Source of the DNA: Edwardsiella anguillarum
GTDB taxonomy: Bacteria > Pseudomonadota > Gammaproteobacteria > Enterobacterales > Enterobacteriaceae
Assembly (NCBI RefSeq): GCF_008801815.1
Contig: NZ_VZOX01000001.1
Strand: one strand, 5' to 3'
DNA length: 64,000 bases
Every line of letters starts with the position of its first letter. Position 1 is the stretch's first letter. A model generated the notes under the pieces. The model made no database searches, was not told where the DNA came from, and saw only the letters and a program-made list of their open reading frames with translations. Both the position numbers and the translations under genes were made by a program. Positions 35,299-44,775 of this stretch are shown piece by piece.

Positions 35299-36549
35299 AT
35301 GACCATGGAGCAGACTTTGACCCACTCGCTGCAGCGCCCCTCTATTCTGGGCGGCGCGATGATCATCGCCGGCACCGCCGTCGGCGCCGGTATGTTTTCG
35401 ATCCCCGTCGTCACCGCCGGCGTCTGGTTTAGCCTCTCCGTCGCGCTGCTGATCGTCACCTGGGCCTGCATGTATCTGTCCGGTCTGATGATCCTGGAGA
35501 GCAACCTGCACTACCCGGCGGGCGCCAGCTTTCACACCATGGTCGGCGATCTGCTGGGGAAGGGATGGAACAGCGTCAACGGGCTGTCGATCGCCTTCGT
35601 GCTGTATATTTTGACCTACGCCTACATCTCCGCCGGCGGCTCCATCATCACCCATACCCTGGCGCCGCTGGCCGAGGTAGGGCAGCCGCTGGCCGGCGGA
35701 GTCTTCGCCCTGCTGGTTGGCTTTATCGTCTGGCTGTCAACCCGCGCGGTCGATCGCCTGAGCACCATACTGATCGGCGGAATGGTGATCACCTTCCTGC
35801 TGTCAACCGGCGATATGTTTACTCACGTCGACCGCGCGATCTTGTTTGACAGCGCGGATACCCAGGCGAACTACCTGCCCTACGCGCTGGCGGCGCTGCC
35901 CTACCTGCTGACGTCGTTCGGCTACCACGGCAACGTGCCGGGGCTGGTCAAGTACTACAACAAAGACAGCCGCGCCGTGGTACGCAGCCTGCTGTACGGC
36001 ACCCTGATCGCCCTGGTGATCTACATCTTTTGGCAGTACGTGATTCAGGGCAATATCAGCCGCGCCGCCTTCCGCCAGATCATCGCCGAAGGTGGCAATA
36101 TCGGCAGCCTGCTCAAGCAGATGGGCAGCGTCGCCAGCGGCCCATTGGTCACACAGTTGCTGAACGCCTTCTCCTATATGGCGCTGGCCAGCTCGTTCCT
36201 CGGCGTCTCGCTGGGTCTGTTCGACTACATCGCGGATATGCTGCGCTTTGCGGATACCCCGAGCGGACGGGCCAAAAGCGCGCTGATCACCTTTGTCCCG
36301 CCGGCGATCGGCGCCCTGCTGTTCCCTAATGGCTTTCTGTACGCCATCGGCTTTGCCGGTCTGGCCGCGACGATCTGGGCGGTGATCGTCCCGGCGCTGA
36401 TGGCGCGCGCCAGCCGGCGTCGCTTTCCCCGGGCGAGCTATCGCGTCCCCGGCGGGACGGCGGTCATCATCCTGGTTATCGCCTTTGGCCTGATCAGCGC
36501 CGCGGCCCATATTCTCTCTCTGTTCAATCTGTTACCGATTTACCGCTAG
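35299..36549 (+). CDS. mtr: Tryptophan-specific permease Mtr (HAAAP family)
   Basis: 416 residues with 11 predictable membrane segments. Aromatic amino acid permease signature GGAMIIAGTAVGAGMFSIPV near the N-terminus and LLGKGWNSVNGLSIAFVLYI, a block shared with E. coli Mtr rather than TyrP; SFGYHGNVPGLVKYYNKD also fits. It imports tryptophan with protons. The TrpR-like operator in its promoter agrees. E. coli keeps mtr elsewhere, so its place between yeiW and yeiP is a local rearrangement. TyrP is the alternative assignment. Confidence 0.85.
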   Translation: MTMEQTLTHSLQRPSILGGAMIIAGTAVGAGMFSIPVVTAGVWFSLSVALLIVTWACMYLSGLMILESNLHYPAGASFHTMVGDLLGKGWNSVNGLSIAFVLYILTYAYISAGGSIITHTLAPLAEVGQPLAGGVFALLVGFIVWLSTRAVDRLSTILIGGMVITFLLSTGDMFTHVDRAILFDSADTQANYLPYALAALPYLLTSFGYHGNVPGLVKYYNKDSRAVVRSLLYGTLIALVIYIFWQYVIQGNISRAAFRQIIAEGGNIGSLLKQMGSVASGPLVTQLLNAFSYMALASSFLGVSLGLFDYIADMLRFADTPSGRAKSALITFVPPAIGALLFPNGFLYAIGFAGLAATIWAVIVPALMARASRRRFPRASYRVPGGTAVIILVIAFGLISAAAHILSLFNLLPIYR

Positions 36550-36556
36550 CGTCCGG

Positions 36557-36583
36557 GCGCCCTCTCCTGCGGGGGGCGCTTTT
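36557..36583 (+). terminator. Terminator after mtr
   Basis: GCGCCC (36557-36562) and GGGCGC (36574-36579), with a partly paired G-C loop between, are followed by TTTT, about 8 bases after the stop. Confidence 0.65.
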
Positions 36584-36736
36584 CCCCCGCCGATCCGACT
36601 TTTTACACCGCCTCCCCTTGCCTGAACCGCAGCGGGCGGGTAGTGTGTCGCCACCTGACCGCGTCCCGCCAGAGGCACTCCTGCCGGGCGGGCGCGCGGC
36701 CGAATAACCCCGCTGTTTTTTTAAGGTATTGCAATC

Positions 36737-37309
36737 ATGGCCAGAGCTAACGAGATCAAACGCGGTATGGCGGTAAACTACAACGGTAAACTGCTGTTGG
36801 TCCGCGATATTGATATCCAGTCCCCCAGCGCGCGCGGCGCGGCAACCCTGTACAAAATGCGCTTTTCCGACGTGCGTACCGGGCTGAAGGTCGAAGAACG
36901 TTTTAAAGGCGACGATCTGCTGGAAACCATCACCTTAAGCCGCCGCCCCGTCACCTTTTCCTACATTGACGGCGACGAGTATGTGTTTATGGATGACGAG
37001 GACTACACCCCGTACACCTTCAAGAAAGAGCAGATCGAAGACGAACTGCTGTTTATTCCGGAAGGCGGCATCCCGGGCATGCAGGTGCTAACGATGGAGG
37101 GCCAGGTGCTGGCACTGGAGCTGCCGCAGACCGTTGATATGGAGATCGTCGAGACCACGCCGAGCATCAAGGGCGCCTCCGCCAGCGCGCGCACCAAACC
37201 GGCCGCCATGTCAACGGGCCTGGTAGTGCAGGTGCCAGAATACCTGAGCAGCGGCGAGAAGATCCGTATTCACGTCGAAGAGCGCCGCTTTATGGGACGC
37301 GCCGACTAA
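36737..37309 (+). CDS. yeiP: Elongation factor P-like protein YeiP (EfpL)
   Basis: 190 residues, full family length. EF-P architecture of an N-terminal KOW-like domain and two OB folds: RANEIKRGMAVNYNGKLLLVRDI, then LEVERF-like LKVEERFKGDDLLE, and a C-terminal VQVPEYLSSGEKIRI. EF-P-like proteins relieve ribosome stalling at difficult sequences. The N-terminal loop region SPSARGAATLYKMRF is where EF-P has its modified residue; here the tip holds Arg, as in E. coli YeiP, rather than modifiable Lys. Position next to yeiW and yeiQ matches E. coli order. Confidence 0.95.
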   Translation: MARANEIKRGMAVNYNGKLLLVRDIDIQSPSARGAATLYKMRFSDVRTGLKVEERFKGDDLLETITLSRRPVTFSYIDGDEYVFMDDEDYTPYTFKKEQIEDELLFIPEGGIPGMQVLTMEGQVLALELPQTVDMEIVETTPSIKGASASARTKPAAMSTGLVVQVPEYLSSGEKIRIHVEERRFMGRAD

Positions 37310-37333
37310 GCCCGACGCCTAACGCAAACGAAA

Positions 37334-37363
37334 GGGGGGACGCCCATGCGTCCCCCCTTATTT
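37334..37363. terminator. Bidirectional terminator between yeiP and uxuA
   Basis: GGGGGGACGC and GCGTCCCCCC form a perfect 10-bp stem around CCAT, followed by TTATTTTT on the plus strand. On the minus strand the run is CTTTCG, so it mainly serves yeiP, though uxuA reads towards it too. Confidence 0.88.
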
Positions 37364-37383
37364 TTAGGCCATCGCCCGCGCCG

Positions 37384-38574
37384 TTACTTCATCTGCGGGA
37401 AATAGACCCGCTTGATGGCCAGCTCGACGCCGCGCACCTCGGCCAGCCCTTTCAGACGGCCAATGGCGGAGTAGCCCGGGTTGGTTTTCTTCTTCAGGTC
37501 GTCCAGCATCTGGTGACCGTGGTCCGGACGCATCGGAATCGGACGCATGTCGCCGGCCTGCTGACGACGGGACTCCTCCGTCAGGATCGCCTTGACCACC
37601 GCAAACATATCGACATCACCCTGCAGGTGAGCCCCCTCGTGGAAGCTCTTCGGGTTGGCCTCCCGGCAGGTGGCGCGCAGGTGGGTAAAGTGAATGCGAT
37701 CGCCGAAGCGCTCGATCATCGCCACCAGGTCATTGTCGGCGCGTACGCCGTACGACCCGGTGCACATGGTAAAACCGTTGTAGACGCTATCGACGGCCTC
37801 TTTCAGCCACTGCATATCCTCGACGGTAGAGACGATGCGCGGCAGACCCAGAATCGGACGCGGCGGATCGTCCGGATGCACCGCCAGACGCAGGCCGCAG
37901 GCCTCCGCCACCGGTACGATTTCACGCAGGAAGTGGGCCATATGCTCACGCAGCGCCGCTTTATCAATCCCATCATACTCCGCCAGGCGGGCGCGGAACT
38001 GATCCAGGGTGTAGCCCTCCTCCGCCCCCGGCAGACCGGCGATGATATTGGCGGTCAGCTTGGCCACCTCGGCCTCGCTCATCGCGTCGAAGTAGGCCTT
38101 GGCCTGCGCCTGCTCTTCTGTGCTGTAATCCTCTGCGGCGCCCGGGCGCTTCAGGATATGCAGCTCAAAGGCGGCAAAGGCGATCTGGTCGAAGCGTAGC
38201 GCCTTGGAGCCGTCCGGCAGCTGGAACTCCAGATCGGTACGCGTCCAGTCCAGCACCGGCATGAAGTTATAGCAGACGGTATCGATCCCGCAGGCTGCCA
38301 AATTGCGCAGGCTCTGCTTGTAGTTGTCGATATGGCGCTGGTAGTTGCCGGTCTGGGTTTTAATCTCCTCATGGACCGGAACGCTCTCCACCACCGACCA
38401 GGTCAATCCCTTCTCGGCCAACAGCGCTTTGCGTTTTTCAATCTCTTCCACGCTCCAGACTTCGCCGTTTGGAATATGGTGCAACGCCGTCACTACGCCG
38501 GTGGCGCCAGCCTGGCGGACATCATCAAGGGAAACCGGATCGTTCGGGCCATACCAACGCCAAGTTTGTTCCAT
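37384..38574 (-). CDS. uxuA: Mannonate dehydratase UxuA
   Basis: 396 residues, close to the 394 of E. coli. Dehydrates D-mannonate to 2-keto-3-deoxygluconate in glucuronate breakdown. Visible: N-terminal MEQTWRWYGPNDPVSLDDV, AVHPDDPPRPILGLPRIVST with metal-binding His/Asp residues, CTGSYGVRADNDL, HFTHLRATCRE and RPDHGHQMLDD, TIM-barrel active-site segments. Divergent from the UxuB/YeiQ gene across a 406-bp region that contains UxuR-like operators. Ends close to the terminator shared with yeiP. Confidence 0.97.
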   Translation of the reverse strand: MEQTWRWYGPNDPVSLDDVRQAGATGVVTALHHIPNGEVWSVEEIEKRKALLAEKGLTWSVVESVPVHEEIKTQTGNYQRHIDNYKQSLRNLAACGIDTVCYNFMPVLDWTRTDLEFQLPDGSKALRFDQIAFAAFELHILKRPGAAEDYSTEEQAQAKAYFDAMSEAEVAKLTANIIAGLPGAEEGYTLDQFRARLAEYDGIDKAALREHMAHFLREIVPVAEACGLRLAVHPDDPPRPILGLPRIVSTVEDMQWLKEAVDSVYNGFTMCTGSYGVRADNDLVAMIERFGDRIHFTHLRATCREANPKSFHEGAHLQGDVDMFAVVKAILTEESRRQQAGDMRPIPMRPDHGHQMLDDLKKKTNPGYSAIGRLKGLAEVRGVELAIKRVYFPQMK

Positions 38575-38980
38575 CTACTGTTACCTTCTGCGGTGTGTTA
38601 ACGGGTCTTCCTGTGACGGGTCAGACAGGTTTTACGCTTCACGGCCTCCGCCGGCATAATCTGTCATACCAAATCGACACAGATATCACTCAGCTTTACC
38701 CTGACGCATCCGGGTGCAGCTGTCAAAAGCGAAAGTGTGATTGGTTGATCCGCCTCACGATTATCGGGTAATTTTGGACTAACCAATTTGATTTTCTATC
38801 ATATCAATTTAGACTGCAAGCCTGTGTGATGCTGTCAGACCAAACCGACGACGCTGGGAAAAGCAGGCGCCATGCCGCTGAGTGCCATCAGCAAGTGGTC
38901 TAACACCTTTTATGGCTATAGCAACGAAACAGGCCGCCGAGGGCGGCGCTGCTTCCGTCATCCATCAGATGGAGTTACGA
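38575..38980. promoter_or_regulatory. Divergent uxuA/uxuB control region with UxuR-like operator
   Basis: TTGGACTAACCAATT at 38775-38789 is an inverted repeat (TTGG ... CCAA) matching the motif in the uxuR promoter at 44780-44794 in 13 of 15 bases. Looser half sites are ATACCAAAT (38667) and GATTGGTTG (38739). UxuR/ExuR operators known from enteric bacteria have an ATTGGT...ACCAAT core, so this region is likely repressed by UxuR. The middle position (about 200 bp from each gene) suits shared control. Confidence 0.7.
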
Positions 38981-40453
38981 ATGAACAACCTCGCCAACTA
39001 TACCTTACCGGCCGACGTACAGCGCCCCTCCTACGATCGCAGCGCCCTGAAATCCCGCCTCGTGCACCTGGGATTTGGCGCGTTTCACCGCGCGCATCAG
39101 GCGCTGCTTACCGACCGCGTACTGAATACGCTGGGCGGCGACTGGGGTTACTGTGAGATCAACCTGATCGGCGGCGAAACGCTGATCGAACAGCTGCGCC
39201 AGCAGGATCACCTGTACAGCGTGCTGGAGAGGGGCGCCAGCCATAACCAGGCCATCGTCATCGGCGCGGTACATGAGTCGCTGCACGCCGCCCTCGACGG
39301 TATCGACGCGGTGGTCGAAAAGATGGCCGAGCCGCAGGTCGCCATCGTCTCCCTGACGGTCACCGAAAAAGGCTACTGCATCGAGCCGGGCAGCGGTCGT
39401 CTGGATCTCAGCAACCCGCTGATTAAGGCCGATCTAGCGCACCCGCAGCAGCCGGCGTCCGCCCCCGGCGCGATCGTAGAGGCCCTGCGTCTGCGCCGCG
39501 AGCGCGGCCTGCCTCCCTTTACGGTGCTCTCCTGCGACAATATCCCGGAAAATGGCCACGTGGTGAAAAATGCGGTGCTGGATCTGGCGCAGGCGCGCGA
39601 TCCGCAGCTGGCGGCGTGGATCGCCGACAGCGTCACCTTCCCCAGCACCATGGTCGATCGCATCGTACCGGCGGTCACCGAGGAGAGCCTGAGCCAGATC
39701 GGCGCCGCCCTCGGCGTCGACGACCCGTGCGGCATCGCCTGCGAGCCCTTTATTCAGTGGGTGGTCGAGGACAACTTCGTCGCCGGACGTCCCGAGTGGG
39801 AAGCCGTCGGCGCCGAACTGGTCAGCGACGTACTGCCCTATGAGGAGATGAAGCTGCGTATGCTCAACGGCAGCCACTCTTTCCTAGCCTACCTGGGCTA
39901 TCTGGCGGGTTATGAGCACATCAATGACTGCATGGAGGATGCCGCCTACCGCCAGGATGCCCATCGCCTGATGCTGCAGGAGCAGGCGCCGACCCTGAGC
40001 GTCAGCGGCGTCGATCTGGCGCGCTATGCCGCGCAGCTGATCGAACGCTACAGCAACCCGTCGCTGAAGCACCGCACCTGGCAGATCGCCATGGACGGTA
40101 CCCAGAAGCTGCCGCAGCGCATGCTGGACTCCATTCGCTGGCATCTGGCCCACGGCAGCGCCTTCCCCTGCCTGGCGCTGGGCGTCGCGGGCTGGATGCG
40201 CTATGTCGGCGGTACCGATGACGCAGGCCAAGCCATCGATGTCCGCGATCCGATGGCGGAAACCCTGAAGCAGTGCGTAGCCAACAGCGCCGACGGCGCA
40301 GAGCGTGTCCAGGCGCTGCTGGGCGTCAGCGCGGTCTTCGGCGACGCACTGCCGCAGGAGCCCCGTTTTGTCGAGGCGGTGACCGTCGCCTACCTCTCAC
40401 TGATGCAGCAGGGCGCGGCCCGCACCTGCGCTACGCTGGCAAGCCAGGCGTAA
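38981..40453 (+). CDS. yeiQ: Fructuronate reductase (UxuB family, YeiQ orthologue)
   Basis: 490 residues from the ATG at 38981 (GGAG six bases upstream); the open frame begins earlier at 38882. Polyol-specific long-chain dehydrogenase family: VHLGFGAFHRAHQALLTDRV is the NAD-binding segment, TVTEKGYC and LSCDNIPENGHVVKNAV are family blocks, and KLRMLNGSHSFLAYLGYLAG holds the catalytic Lys. It closely resembles E. coli YeiQ and follows yeiP as there, but divergent uxuA and the shared operator mean that here it most likely serves as the D-mannonate oxidoreductase of hexuronate catabolism. Confidence 0.92.
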   Translation: MNNLANYTLPADVQRPSYDRSALKSRLVHLGFGAFHRAHQALLTDRVLNTLGGDWGYCEINLIGGETLIEQLRQQDHLYSVLERGASHNQAIVIGAVHESLHAALDGIDAVVEKMAEPQVAIVSLTVTEKGYCIEPGSGRLDLSNPLIKADLAHPQQPASAPGAIVEALRLRRERGLPPFTVLSCDNIPENGHVVKNAVLDLAQARDPQLAAWIADSVTFPSTMVDRIVPAVTEESLSQIGAALGVDDPCGIACEPFIQWVVEDNFVAGRPEWEAVGAELVSDVLPYEEMKLRMLNGSHSFLAYLGYLAGYEHINDCMEDAAYRQDAHRLMLQEQAPTLSVSGVDLARYAAQLIERYSNPSLKHRTWQIAMDGTQKLPQRMLDSIRWHLAHGSAFPCLALGVAGWMRYVGGTDDAGQAIDVRDPMAETLKQCVANSADGAERVQALLGVSAVFGDALPQEPRFVEAVTVAYLSLMQQGAARTCATLASQA

Positions 40454-40476
40454 TTCCGCCCCAACGCAGTCTGCCG

Positions 40477-40504
40477 CCCGGCGGCGGCAGACTGTGCGTC
40501 CTTC
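40477..40504. terminator. Hairpin between convergent yeiQ and chemoreceptor genes
   Basis: CAGTCTGCCGCC and GGCGGCAGACTG form a perfect 12-bp stem around CGGC, between the two stop codons. It lacks a T run in either direction, so it is a strong hairpin of probable 3'-end function. Confidence 0.65.
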
Positions 40505-40515
40505 CATCAAGAAGC

Positions 40516-42099
40516 CTAAGCTACCGCGGGCGATAGCGCCGCCGCCTCGCTGACGTTGAATGCCGCCACGATCTCGGTCAACGCCTTGGCCTGCCCCTCC
40601 AGCGCATGGGATGCCGCCGTGGACTCCTCCACCAGCGTGGCGTTATGCTGCGTCACCGTATCCATCTGGTTGATGGCCTGATTGATCTGGGCAATCCCAC
40701 GGCTCTGCTCCTCTGCGCTCGACGATATCTCCCCGATCAGACCGGATAAATGCGTAATGGCGCTAATGATATTCGCCATGGTGGCGCCGGCCGCCGACAC
40801 ATTGGCGCTGCCCTGATTGACCCGCTCGACCGATGAGGCGATCAGCGTATTGATCTCTTTCGCCGCCTGGGCGCTGCGCTGCGCCAGACTACGCACCTCA
40901 CTGGCCACGACGGCAAAACCGCGTCCCTGATCGCCGGCCCGCGCCGCCTCCACCGCGGCGTTAAGCGCCAGTATATTGGTCTGGAAAGCAATGCTATCGA
41001 TGACGTTGGTAATTGAGGCGATATGCTTAGAGTTGCCGGCGATCTCCTCCATGGTCTTCACCACCTCTGCGATGGCCTGTCCGCCGGACTCCGCCGTGTG
41101 GGTTGCCTCGCCGGCCAGCTGCGCCACGTGGCGTGAGCTGTCGGTATTCTGATCGACAATGGAGGTCATTTGTTCCATGCTCGCGGCGGTCTCCTCCAGC
41201 GCAGCGGCCTGCTCCTCGGTGCGTGAGGCCAGATTGCTGCTCCCCGAGGCAATCTCACCGGCGCCTGAGTAGATGGCGCCGGCGCTGTGGCGAACCGAGT
41301 CGACGATCTCCCGCAGCGCCCGCTGCATGTCATCGATATGCGCGGCCAGGATCCCCATTTCACTCTTGCCATGACGCTGAAAACGCTGCGTCAGATCCCC
41401 CTGAGCGATACGCTGTACGCTGCGAATGATGCGCTGCAGCGGTATCAGCATCGCCTGCTTAACCGATACCCAGCACAGCAGCAGGCACAGAATCGACAGC
41501 AGCGCCAGCAGCAGCAGCACCCACTTCATGATCTGGCTGGCGTGCTGACTTTTCTGCACCCCGACCTCCATCAGTCGGTCATGCTCCTCCTGCCATAAAT
41601 TATATGCATGCTGTGTTTCAATATTCAGTGAAATAAGCTGCTGGTTCAGCTCCACCGCGCGCTGAATATCGTTCTGCTTAAGCAGTTCAGCTATTTTAGA
41701 CACCGTCGAAAGATATTTCGTGAAGTCATTATTAACCCGATTGACTACGTTCACATCCAGCCCGTCAACGTCGGGAATATCTTTATAGGCCACGTAATTA
41801 CTGCGCGCTTCGGCGATCCGCCGATCGGCGCGGGAGAAGAGTCCCTGCATCCGCTCCCGGTCGACCGTCGCCGCAACGGCCTGATTCTGAGCCTCTCTCA
41901 GCGTGGAGCGCGCCTGAACCAGGTTGATCCATGCGTCGCTAAAAAACATGACGTTACGCCGTGATTGATAGTTTTCCTGAATATGTCCAGCGTCGCTATT
42001 AATAACATCGTAAAAGAATATAAATGAAACCGCCTGGATTGAAAAAATTGCAACGATTATGATAGGAAGCAGTCTGGCTATTTTGATTTTAGAAAACAT
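40516..42099 (-). CDS. Methyl-accepting chemotaxis protein
   Basis: 527 residues. Membrane segment at about 9-30, periplasmic four-helix ligand domain (Tar/Tsr-like, residues 31-190), second membrane segment at about 191-212, HAMP (LIPLQRIIRSVQRIAQGDL), and the signalling domain whose tip reads IDSIAFQTNILALNAAVEAARAGDQGRGFAVVA. Methylation helices contain EEQAAALEETAASMEQ. It ends SPAVA and has no NWETF-type tail, so adaptation would rely on the array. The ligand is unknown. It is convergent with yeiQ; location within the hexuronate module suggests, but does not show, a sugar-acid ligand. Confidence 0.95.
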   Translation of the reverse strand: MFSKIKIARLLPIIIVAIFSIQAVSFIFFYDVINSDAGHIQENYQSRRNVMFFSDAWINLVQARSTLREAQNQAVAATVDRERMQGLFSRADRRIAEARSNYVAYKDIPDVDGLDVNVVNRVNNDFTKYLSTVSKIAELLKQNDIQRAVELNQQLISLNIETQHAYNLWQEEHDRLMEVGVQKSQHASQIMKWVLLLLALLSILCLLLCWVSVKQAMLIPLQRIIRSVQRIAQGDLTQRFQRHGKSEMGILAAHIDDMQRALREIVDSVRHSAGAIYSGAGEIASGSSNLASRTEEQAAALEETAASMEQMTSIVDQNTDSSRHVAQLAGEATHTAESGGQAIAEVVKTMEEIAGNSKHIASITNVIDSIAFQTNILALNAAVEAARAGDQGRGFAVVASEVRSLAQRSAQAAKEINTLIASSVERVNQGSANVSAAGATMANIISAITHLSGLIGEISSSAEEQSRGIAQINQAINQMDTVTQHNATLVEESTAASHALEGQAKALTEIVAAFNVSEAAALSPAVA

Positions 42100-42263
42100 G
42101 TGACCGATATTCTCTTGTCATTTGCACTCAAGTGTTAAAGATTATCGGCTAGGTCTCCTGTTTCTTTATCATTTTTTTAATAGAAATAACCGGGCATAAA
42201 TTATACAAATATCCTGTACCCCCATCGGGCAGAGGAGAGCCCCCGGGCCCCGCGCGGGGCCCC

Positions 42264-43829
42264 CTAGCGCGGCTGACGCGCCTGCCTAACCACGCGCGTC
42301 AACCACTCCCGGGTAAAGTCCGGCAGCGGCAGCGGACGGCCAAACAGATATCCCTGCAGGTAATCCAGCCGATCGGCGCGCAGATGCTGCAGCTGCGCCT
42401 CGGTCTCAACCCCTTCCGCCAGGGTGACCATATCCAGCCGCTTGGCCAGCGCGATCACCGTATCCACGATGTGGCCCGACAGCATATCGCTGCCGATCAT
42501 CCGCACGAAGCTTTGATCGATCTTGATGATGTCGAAATGATAACGCTGTAGATAGGCCAGGCTGGAGTGTCCGGTGCCAAAATCGTCCAGCGCCAGCAGC
42601 ACCCCCAGCGCCCGCAGCTCGTGAAAGACTTGATCCGTCAGCTCGCCGTCCGGCACCCGCTGGCGCTCGGTCAGCTCCAGCACCAGCCGAATCGGGTTGG
42701 CGGCAAAGGCATCGATAAAGCGTCGGCACTCCTCAACCAGGCTCAGATCGTTAAAATGGCTGGCGCTGATATTAAAACCAAAGTGAAAATGCGCCGGCAG
42801 GCTATGGCAGCGCGGCGCAAAATAGTCGCTGACCTGCTGCATAATATCGCGCGTCATCGGAACGATAAGGCCGCTGTCCTCCGCCAGTGGGATAAAGTTA
42901 TTCGGCGGGATCAGTCCCATCTGGGGATGCTGCCAGCGCATCAGGATCTCGCAGCCGCTCAGCGACTCATCCGCGCCGTTGACCACCGGCTGAATATAGG
43001 GGATAAACTGATGACGCCGCAGCGCCTCGCGCAGGTAGGAGACCGGCGAGTTTACCTGCCCCGCCAGGCGGTAGGTGCCAACCCCGAAAACGATGGCCAG
43101 CACCAGGAACAGCACCAGACTCCCGCGGGAGTAGTCCAGCATATATGTCCAGTGGCTGTCGATCGGAACGACCGTGGCGACCGAGATCGGGTAGCGCGAC
43201 GAACTGCGGACAAAGCGGTGTCCGTCCACCGACGGCGGCGCATCGACGACCTTACCCAGAGGATCCATCCAGCCCGCACCGATATGCAGATACAGCGGCG
43301 TCGGGGTACTGAGCGAGCGCAGAATATTCCGCAGGTAGTAACCGTCTATCCCCACCAGCACGCTGGTATCCCCCTGCCCGGGCTCACGAAACACCACCAG
43401 CGAGCGGTGAGGCGTAATCCGGTTGCCAGACATCAGGGTCAAGCGGCTCTTGGTGTAGTGGTCATAGCCGACTTCGGCATGAAAGGCGCCGTAGAGAGAG
43501 GAGCAGTAGATAGCGCTCGCCCGTGCCAGGCTGACCGAACGCACGTCGGGTACCGTCGTCGCCTGAAGCGCCAGCATATTATGCAACACCGTATCGCAGG
43601 GCTGTCCGGCGTAACGCCGGACAGCATCGGCCGCCGTCTGGGCGTTGTCCAGCGCCTCATCGATCTGCCAGATGGCCAGCGTCAGCCGCTGTTTGGCCGA
43701 CTCGGCCAATCCCCGCGAGGCCTGCCAGGAGATGGTGACGGTAGCCAGCAGCAGCACCATGCCCACCGCGCCCGCAGACAGCAGCGGGCGCAGATAGCTG
43801 CGCCATCGTTCGCCGCCCAGATGAATCAT
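42264..43829 (-). CDS. Cyclic-di-GMP phosphodiesterase with CSS-motif sensor (PdeN/Rtn-like)
   Basis: 521 residues. Membrane segment at about 12-35, periplasmic CSS domain (residues about 40-235) with CDTVLHNM and IYCSSLYGAF Cys motifs, second membrane segment near 236-255, cytoplasmic EAL domain. Catalytic residues look intact: CEILMRW (EAL motif written EIL), NISASH, LELTERQ, DDFGTGHSSLAYL, IIKIDQSF, EGVETEAQ and LQGYLFGRPLP. It should degrade c-di-GMP, controlled by periplasmic thiol redox state as in this family. E. coli pdeN (rtn) lies beside mepS; here it is about 3 kb away, so orthology is likely. Confidence 0.9.
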   Translation of the reverse strand: MIHLGGERWRSYLRPLLSAGAVGMVLLLATVTISWQASRGLAESAKQRLTLAIWQIDEALDNAQTAADAVRRYAGQPCDTVLHNMLALQATTVPDVRSVSLARASAIYCSSLYGAFHAEVGYDHYTKSRLTLMSGNRITPHRSLVVFREPGQGDTSVLVGIDGYYLRNILRSLSTPTPLYLHIGAGWMDPLGKVVDAPPSVDGHRFVRSSSRYPISVATVVPIDSHWTYMLDYSRGSLVLFLVLAIVFGVGTYRLAGQVNSPVSYLREALRRHQFIPYIQPVVNGADESLSGCEILMRWQHPQMGLIPPNNFIPLAEDSGLIVPMTRDIMQQVSDYFAPRCHSLPAHFHFGFNISASHFNDLSLVEECRRFIDAFAANPIRLVLELTERQRVPDGELTDQVFHELRALGVLLALDDFGTGHSSLAYLQRYHFDIIKIDQSFVRMIGSDMLSGHIVDTVIALAKRLDMVTLAEGVETEAQLQHLRADRLDYLQGYLFGRPLPLPDFTREWLTRVVRQARQPR

Positions 43830-43980
43830 TTGCGTTTGTTACCTCCCGCTCGGCGCGTAGGCAGCCTATGCCACGCATAGGCTGCCCCGCACGCAGGCGC
43901 TGCGATAAGGGTCAAACCCGCTCTCCACGCTGCGGCAGCGCTCCTGACCCCGCCGGCGTATGCGGAAGACCGGCGACGTG

Positions 43981-44733
43981 CTATGGCGCCATGCCGCCCA
44001 GCGCCACCGGCGTAGAGTCAAACAGATAGCCGTCAAATCCCGGATCGTCTGGATTGGAGATCTCTAATAGCTTAGCCTTAACATTCTCCAAATGCTGCCA
44101 CATCGCCTGTTTAGCGTCGCGCGCGTCGCGCCGCAGCACCGCCTGCAGGATCCGCTGATGATCCTCCAGCCAGTCCCAGCGGTAGCTGAAATCCTGGGTA
44201 TGACCATGCAGTCCCGCCCACAGCGGATTATGCTTGCGCGCGCGCCAGGCATCCTCCACCATACCGGCCAGTACGCTGTTCTGCGTCGACTGCGCCAGCA
44301 GGCAGTGAAACTGCTCATCCGCGCTCTCATCGGCACACCCTGCGTTCAGCGCCAGGCGCTCCTGCTCAATCGCCTGGCGCATCTTCAGAATATCGGACTT
44401 GGTAGCCTGCGTCGCGGCAAAGGCCGCGACCTCGCTCTCCAGCAGCTGGCGCGCTTGCAGCAGCTCAAAGGGGCCAAAGGTGTTCTCATCCAGGTTCCGC
44501 ACCCGCGGGGAGGATACATTCTGCGGTAAAGCGACGACGTATACCCCAGAGCCTTTACGAACATCGATCAGATGCTCCAGCTCCAGCATGATCAGCGCCT
44601 CGCGCACGACGCTGCGGCTCACGTCAAAATGTTCGGCAATATCGCGCTCCGGCGGCAGACGATCTCCGATGGGATAGTCGCCGCGCGCGATGGCAGTGCG
44701 CAGCGTATTGCCGACTTCCTGATACAATCTCAT
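43981..44733 (-). CDS. uxuR: Hexuronate regulon repressor UxuR (GntR/FadR)
   Basis: 250 residues. N-terminal winged helix (RLPPERDIAEHFDVSRSVVREALIMLELEHLIDVRKGSGVYV, residues about 24-66), C-terminal FCD effector domain with metal-binding His/Asp residues (ADEQFHCLLAQ, DWLEDHQRIL). UxuR binds fructuronate in enteric bacteria and represses uxu genes. A GAGGGGC ribosome site precedes the ATG. The matching operator just upstream of its own start suggests autorepression. ExuR is the close alternative; the tight link to uxuA/yeiQ favours UxuR. Confidence 0.9.
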   Translation of the reverse strand: MRLYQEVGNTLRTAIARGDYPIGDRLPPERDIAEHFDVSRSVVREALIMLELEHLIDVRKGSGVYVVALPQNVSSPRVRNLDENTFGPFELLQARQLLESEVAAFAATQATKSDILKMRQAIEQERLALNAGCADESADEQFHCLLAQSTQNSVLAGMVEDAWRARKHNPLWAGLHGHTQDFSYRWDWLEDHQRILQAVLRRDARDAKQAMWQHLENVKAKLLEISNPDDPGFDGYLFDSTPVALGGMAP

Positions 44734-44775
44734 GACGTGCCCCTCTGGCTGTGCCGCATCTGCGGAGTAAAAGCA

